From Littorina saxatilis (lineage: Eukaryota; Mollusca; Gastropoda; Littorinimorpha; Littorinidae), in contig NC_090245.1 in assembly GCF_037325665.1 (NCBI RefSeq), positions 47,834,851-47,898,850 of the forward strand: a stretch of 64,000 bases of DNA, written 5' to 3'. Each line of letters begins with the position of its first letter. The stretch's first letter is position 1. The notes under the pieces were generated by a model. The model was not told the origin of the DNA, did no database searches, and saw only the letters and a list, made by a program, of their open reading frames with translations. A program made the translations under genes and the position numbers. Shown here in pieces: positions 22,901 through 28,900 of the stretch.

Positions 22901-25900
22901 TGGTTGAATCCCTGCACCAAATTCAGAGTTGAAGCTGAGGCCCCTGCACGGAGCAGAGAGACTCTGACAGAATCCACCCGTGAAGCTGTAGCGCTTGTGG
23001 ATTTTCGTGCGGTATGCCTGACCGAGGCTGTAACAGATTGCCCTTTCTTACACCGAGTGGAATTGGAGGACGAACTGCAAGACGGAGTAGATCGGGATAC
23101 CAGTGCTGGCTGGGCCAAAGAGGAGCAACCAGAACCAGCGCTGGCCTCTCTATGTCTGCCTTTCTCACCACTCTGCCCAGAAGGCGAAAGGGAGGAAAGG
23201 CATGGGCCACCAGACTTGACCAATCCATCTCGAGTGCGTTTACCCCCCATGCTTGAGGGTCCAGGAACGGTGACACAAAGAGAGGTAGTCTGGTGGAAAA
23301 CCTTGTCGCGAACAAGTCGATGAACGGCTTGTTCACCTGAGCCCAGAGACGATGTAGAGCCTGGTGGGACAGTGTCCACTCTGAATGTAGGACTTTGTCC
23401 CCCCTGCTCAGGGCATCTGCCAAAACATTGAGACTGCCCTTCAGATATGTTGCTGACAGAAGGATGTGATGAGTGTTGCACCATATCAGTATGCAACAAG
23501 CACTGTCTGACAAACTCTGAGACCGAGTCCCACCCTGGCGGTTTATGTAGGTCGCTACAGTCATGTTGTCTGTATGTAACCTGACATGGCTGTCTGTCAG
23601 AAGAGGCAGAAACGCCTGAAGACCAAGAGCAACAGCCTCTAACTCCAGTGCATTTATGTGCCAAGATACCTGATTGGCGTCCCAAACACCTGACGCCGTC
23701 TGCTCTGCCAGATGTGCTCCCCAACCTGTCTGGGAGGCGTCCGTGAACAGATCGTTCTCCGGGGAAGGGGGAGCAATGGGAACTCCCTGCAAAACCCAGG
23801 GAAGGAACCTCACACACGTGGTACGGCCGAACCAACTCCCCAACTCGACCTGGACATTCCAGTCTTGAGTCGATTGGTTCCATTCTGCTTGCAGAGCTGC
23901 TTGAAACGGCCTTTTGTGAACTCTGCCAAGAGGAACCAGCGGAGCCATAGATTCCATCTAACCCAGCAGCGAGGACAACTCCCGAGCCGTGGATAGATTC
24001 TTTCCGTAAAGAGAGCGAATCAAAGCCTGCAACTTGTCCACCCTTCTCTGAGAAGGGCGGACTGACCAATTCAAGGTGTTGAACTCCATCCCCAGATAAG
24101 TGAAATGTTGGGATGGTTCCAACTCCGACTTCAGCAGATTCACTGTGAAGCCGACTATGGAGAAGCGTGACATGGTCAATCGTGTTGAACGCTGCAGAAA
24201 GGTCAAGTAGGGTAAGCACTGACACATAACCACCATCCAGAGCAGACAGAATGTCACTGATTACTTTAAGTAGGATTGTTTCAGTACAGTGAGAAGGGCG
24301 ATAAGCGGACTGAGAGTGCGAAATCAAATCATGGGTGTTAAAATATGACAATAGCTGCTTCAAAACTACCTTTTCAAAAACTTTGGACAAGAATGATAAA
24401 TTAGATACAGGACGATAGTTCTTCAAAATATTGACATCAAGACTATGTTTTTTGAGAAGTGGTTTGACAAGTGCAGTTTTGAACAATGATGGAAAAACAC
24501 CAGATAACAGACTATCATTGACAACAACACATCAAGATTCTCAAAAAGCAGTGGTGTGGGTATGGCATCAAGTGGACAAGTTGTTGGTTTGGACTTCAGA
24601 ATAATGGATCTAAGGTCTTTTTCACTGGCTGAAATGATGGAAAAGAACAATCAGTGGGAACATCAACATCATGAACATGACTGGAGGAAGCAGAATGTGC
24701 ACCCATCTGATCAAGTTCAGAACGAATTATCTGAAACCTTCTTGATAAAATAATCACTGAATACATCTGGCAGCTGACTAGCGGGGAAAACAGTGGGAAG
24801 TGGGGATACCTTACTGCGGCCGGTCAACCGGCTGCAAATATCGAACAGTTTTTTGCTTGAATCGCAAGCAATAATCTGGGTTTGGAGGAAGGTTGTCTTT
24901 GCTGCGTGTACTAACTTAGTTACAATGTCCTTTACTCCTTGAAATATTTGTTTATGGACAGTAAGACCAGTCTTGAGATACCTGCGCTCAGCACGCCTAC
25001 GGTCACATTTGGCATCACGCAGTTCGACACAGATATCGGGAGTACCACGGTGCGGACTTGGACGGACGGACACGGCGACGTGAAACGGGAGCATGGACGT
25101 CAAGAGCAGCACGAAGTGTGGCATCAAGTTGGTCAGCAGAGGGGGAGGGGGGCAGCGCGTTCTGCAGCTCGTCCCTAAAAGCGTCTTTATCCATCGTACG
25201 GAGACAGCGGACAGACTTAAACATGGGTGGAGGAGGAGGACACTGGGTCATCAGATCAAACAAAACACAAAAATGATCTGAGGCTAAGGCGTGTGTAACA
25301 GACACAGATTGAACAATATGATCATCAGGCCTATGCATAACCCAATCCAGTATGTGATTCTTCTTGTGCGTTGGATGACTGACTGACTGTGTGAATTGAA
25401 AAACATCTAAAATATCTAACATCTTGACAGTGGAAGGGTGGTTGCAGTCATCAAAATGAACATTGACATCACCAAGCAAAACAGGAGTTCCAGACAAAGT
25501 GTTACAATGGTCAACAAGGTCATGAAATTCAGAGAAAAACATGGCATCAGTCAATTTGTTTTTTGAGTTTGGAGGAGGCCTATAGATGCAAAACAACAGA
25601 ACTGGTTTCTGATGAGGGGCTAGTGTCACTTGTACACACTCAAAGGATGGATGTGTAAATGGCAGTACCGAATTAAATGACACATGACTAGAGAGAGAGT
25701 TTTTGAAGATTACTGCAGTATTTCACATCACTCCCAATTGGGAGTTTTTTACGTCATGTTTTTCCAAAAAACGTCATTTTTTTTACCTTGGGAGTAAAAA
25801 AACGTTAAGAAAAATCATTTGGGAGTATAAAAACGTTCAAGAATTTCAGATGGAAGTATGGACGGGGACGTAGCTCAGTCGGTAGCGCGCTGGATTTGTA

Positions 25901-28900
25901 TCCAGTTGGCCGCTGTCACCGTGAGTTCGTCACCACGTTCGGCGAGAGATTTATTTCTCAGAGTCAACTTTGTGTGCAGACTCTCCTCGGTGTCCGAACA
26001 CCCCCGTGTGTACACGCAAGCACAAGACCAAGTGCGCACGAAAAAGATCCTGTAATCCATGTCAGAGTTCGGTGGGTTATAGAAACACGAAAATACCCAG
26101 CATGCTTCCTCCGAAAACGGCGTATGGCTGCCTAAATGGTGGGGTAAAAAACGGTCATACACGTAAAATTCCACTCGTGCAAAAAACACGAGTGTACGTG
26201 GGAGTTTCAGCCCACGAACGAAGAAGAAGAAGAAGAAGATGGAAGTATTGGGTTTCGATATTGAGCAGTGTAGAAAAAGTACATCGATGTACTTTCAAAA
26301 GCAAACCCTATTTTAATCAATCAATCAATATCAATATGAAGCTTATATAGCGCGTATTCTGTGGGTACAGTTCTAAGCGCTTGTCGAAGAGTTGTCAACA
26401 CAGGACTAACAAAGAAACTAACATCTACAGACGGACGCGACCCCTATCACACACTAGCAAACCCTGATAAACATACAACAAACAACTGTTTAACAACAAT
26501 GTACACATCAATAGCTAGGTCCAAACAAAATAATATTAAACACAAAGAAAACACCTCTCACAGAGCACAGCACAAGAATGTCTTTTGGGGTACAACACAT
26601 CACGTCGAACATGAAAGTCGCAGCCAGCTACGGGAAGAACTGAGTCTTCAACCTACTCTTGAATGCGTCAAGAGAGGGGCTCTGGCGAAGCTCAAGCGGC
26701 AGGGAGTTCCAGATGGAGGGGCCCACGGAGGGAAATGCACGCTGACCAGCAGATGCGAATTTCGAGCGAGGGATGTGAAGGCGGAGTGGGTCAGCAGCAG
26801 AACGAAGGGGACGGTCGGAGGGCTGGGTGTACAGGTCCAGGGAGGATTGAAGGTACTCGGGAGCAGAGTCATTGAGACACTTGTAGACCAGAGTGGACAG
26901 TTTGTAGGAGATTCGGGTGTTGACAGGGAGCCAGTGCAAGGAACGAAGTAGGGGGGTGATGTGGTCTCGCTTCGTCTTCCTCAACGTCAGCCTGGCAGCA
27001 GCGTTCTGGACTCGTTGTAGGCCATGAATGGATGAGGCGGGGAGGCCGCTCGCCGAGAGTCGACGGCCATGAACTGAAGAAGCTTCCCTAACAATGTGAA
27101 GGGTCAACAACCGAAATGCAATAACGAGTAGTTTCCCTTGACGCGTGCCATGTCATGTGCTTACGATCAAAATGGCGTCTAAAGGGAAAAAAAGTAAACA
27201 ACATGCGAAATCTACCAAGACCGCATCGCTGGCTTCGTTTGGGTTTATAGTGCCTGCTACACAACCTGATGATGCCTCTAGCTCTGAAAGTGCTAATCGT
27301 ACTTCTCAATCAGTGGTATCGGGATTTTCCATGGTTGGCGAAAACAGATGAGGATGCGACGGTCCCAAATGCGTTGGTGTGTACGGTTTGCAGAGGCAAA
27401 AGTTCGAATCGGAAGAACGTTTTTGCTTTCGATGGATCGACAAACTATCAGCGAGATGCCCTGATAAGTCACACGCAGTCCAGGGATCACCTACGCGAGC
27501 GCGCGCAAATACCAAGTCAAAACTCAACATTTAAAACAACACCTTGATAGTTTAAAAAAAAATCAATTACAGCTGTGCATTCATGAAGGCTATTTTTTAT
27601 GTAGTATTAATTAATACCGCACCGCAGAAGAAAAAAAACCTCCTTAACATTTGGATTGGGAGTAAAAAAAACTCCTTAACTTTTTGCTTGGGAGTGAAAA
27701 AACTTCATGTTTTTTTAGGTTGGGAAACACTGCACTGCTATTCCACCACTGCGAGTGACACTGCGGGGAAACGATCGGAGGGAATAGTTTGCTGGTGTCA
27801 AGTCAACAATAACACTGTCGTCACCGTTCTCCTTGAGCCAAGTCTCGGTCAAAATCAAAATGTCTAGGTCATTGTCTGTGACAAACTCGACGATTTCTGT
27901 TCTTTAGACTGAACTGGAACGCCGGAAGACGGACCACTTAACGAAAGGAAGTGACGGTCATCAGCATCCTGTGAAGCATGAACATCCACGTGCGTGACCG
28001 TGGCGGAAGGGGAAGGGCGAACCTTGGCCACGAAGGAAGAGCCCGAAGTTCCGCTCTAATGGAAGAAATCTCTGCAGCCAAAGATGTAACCTGCGAACTG
28101 AGCGAAAATAGCAAAGCAGCTACGTCCGCAGAAGCCAAACCAGAACCCACAGAAGAGGAAATCCCTTTAACAGACTTATCTTCATGAACGACCTTGTCCG
28201 AGGACCTAACAGGCAAAATGGAGGTAGCCGGTAAATCGACCAAAACATCAATACATTTCTTGGAGGTCGGTTCTAAAACAGAAACAACAGCCTGGCCGGT
28301 TTGTTTAGATTTCCTAGGCGTTTTCTTAGACGGAGAGGACTCAGCAGCCCCCTGTTTGGGAGTATGCCTCTTCCTGGCACTATCAGCCATGACAAAAAGA
28401 CTCAAGAAAACATTTTCAGAAAAATTGTACAAGTCCAAATTGTGGCCAAAATGCCTCCAAAATCATGAAAAAACAAGTAAAGATCTCACCTCGACATAGT
28501 AGCGAAGTCAAAACGAAGAGTAGAAAACCAAGAGGAATGTAACAAAGTCAAAAGACTCAGTGACAACGGCTGTAAAACAGCCAGAGCGTACAAAATAGCG
28601 ACCAACTTGACTGAGCACTGAGGTAGGAATGAAAACATGGCGGCATATGCGCACGCATACGGAAGACAGACTCAGAATTGGTCTGGACTTGATACCAGTA
28701 TGAGTATTGGTCACTCTTTTTTAGAGTTGTCTCCCTTGTTACCAAGGGGACGCGTACAGCGTTACCAGCACTGAACTAGGGTTTATAATTGCTATATGTG
28801 AGTTGGGTAAGACATGTAATTTAATCAGATGATGGCATTATATAAGGAAACGGTCCCCCGGAATCGAAGTATCACTGCCTAAGTGGTAGAGAGAAAAAAC

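Larger units (their letters stand above)
25715..27737. mobile_element. hAT transposon inserted in the LINE endonuclease
   Basis: The ends are CAGTGTTTCCCAACC (right, inverse strand) and CAGTATTTCACATC (left), a hAT-type terminus. The LINE sequence on both sides joins across the element (GGAATAGCAGT and GCAGTAATCTTC), with GCAGT repeated. Inside are a SINE (25862-26240), a LINE 3' piece (26311-27085) and a zinc-finger coding region (27171-27546). Confidence 0.75.
24175..27905 (-). mobile_element. LINE fragment (endonuclease and start of RT), split by a hAT element
   Basis: Minus-strand residues [20 protein letters not shown] (27740-27905) and then [31 protein letters not shown] and [12 protein letters not shown] (25015-25680) are an AP-type endonuclease. 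[28 protein letters not shown] and [15 protein letters not shown] (24175-24486) are RT motifs of a CR1/Jockey-like LINE. The piece stops in the RT and adjoins the DIRS RT near 24180, so it is truncated at both ends; frames between parts are damaged. Confidence 0.8.
21486..28815 (-). mobile_element. Fossil DIRS-type tyrosine-recombinase retrotransposon
   Basis: The two outer ends (about 21515-21720 and 28620-28800) are inverse copies, as in DIRS elements, and a further inverted pair (about 21486-21540 and 21780-21835) resembles the DIRS inner complementary region. Parts in minus-strand order: gag-like region (about 28390-27915), end of the reverse transcriptase (about 24180-23960), RNase H region (about 23800-23300) and tyrosine recombinase (about 22895-21950). 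The centre was lost or displaced where a LINE now lies. It is broken in several places and looks old, since three later layers of elements sit inside it. It occupies the intron between exons 2 and 3 of the LUBAC gene, in the same orientation. Confidence 0.85.

Noticed and set aside
22840-24486. A 548-residue minus-strand frame
   Set aside because: It starts in the LINE RT piece and then runs as a shadow through a different element; not a gene.
25862-25940. A true tRNA gene at the heads of SINE C (also 34688, 51394) and SINE B
   Set aside because: A and B boxes are present, but the stems do not close properly and each is followed by the same SINE body and tail.
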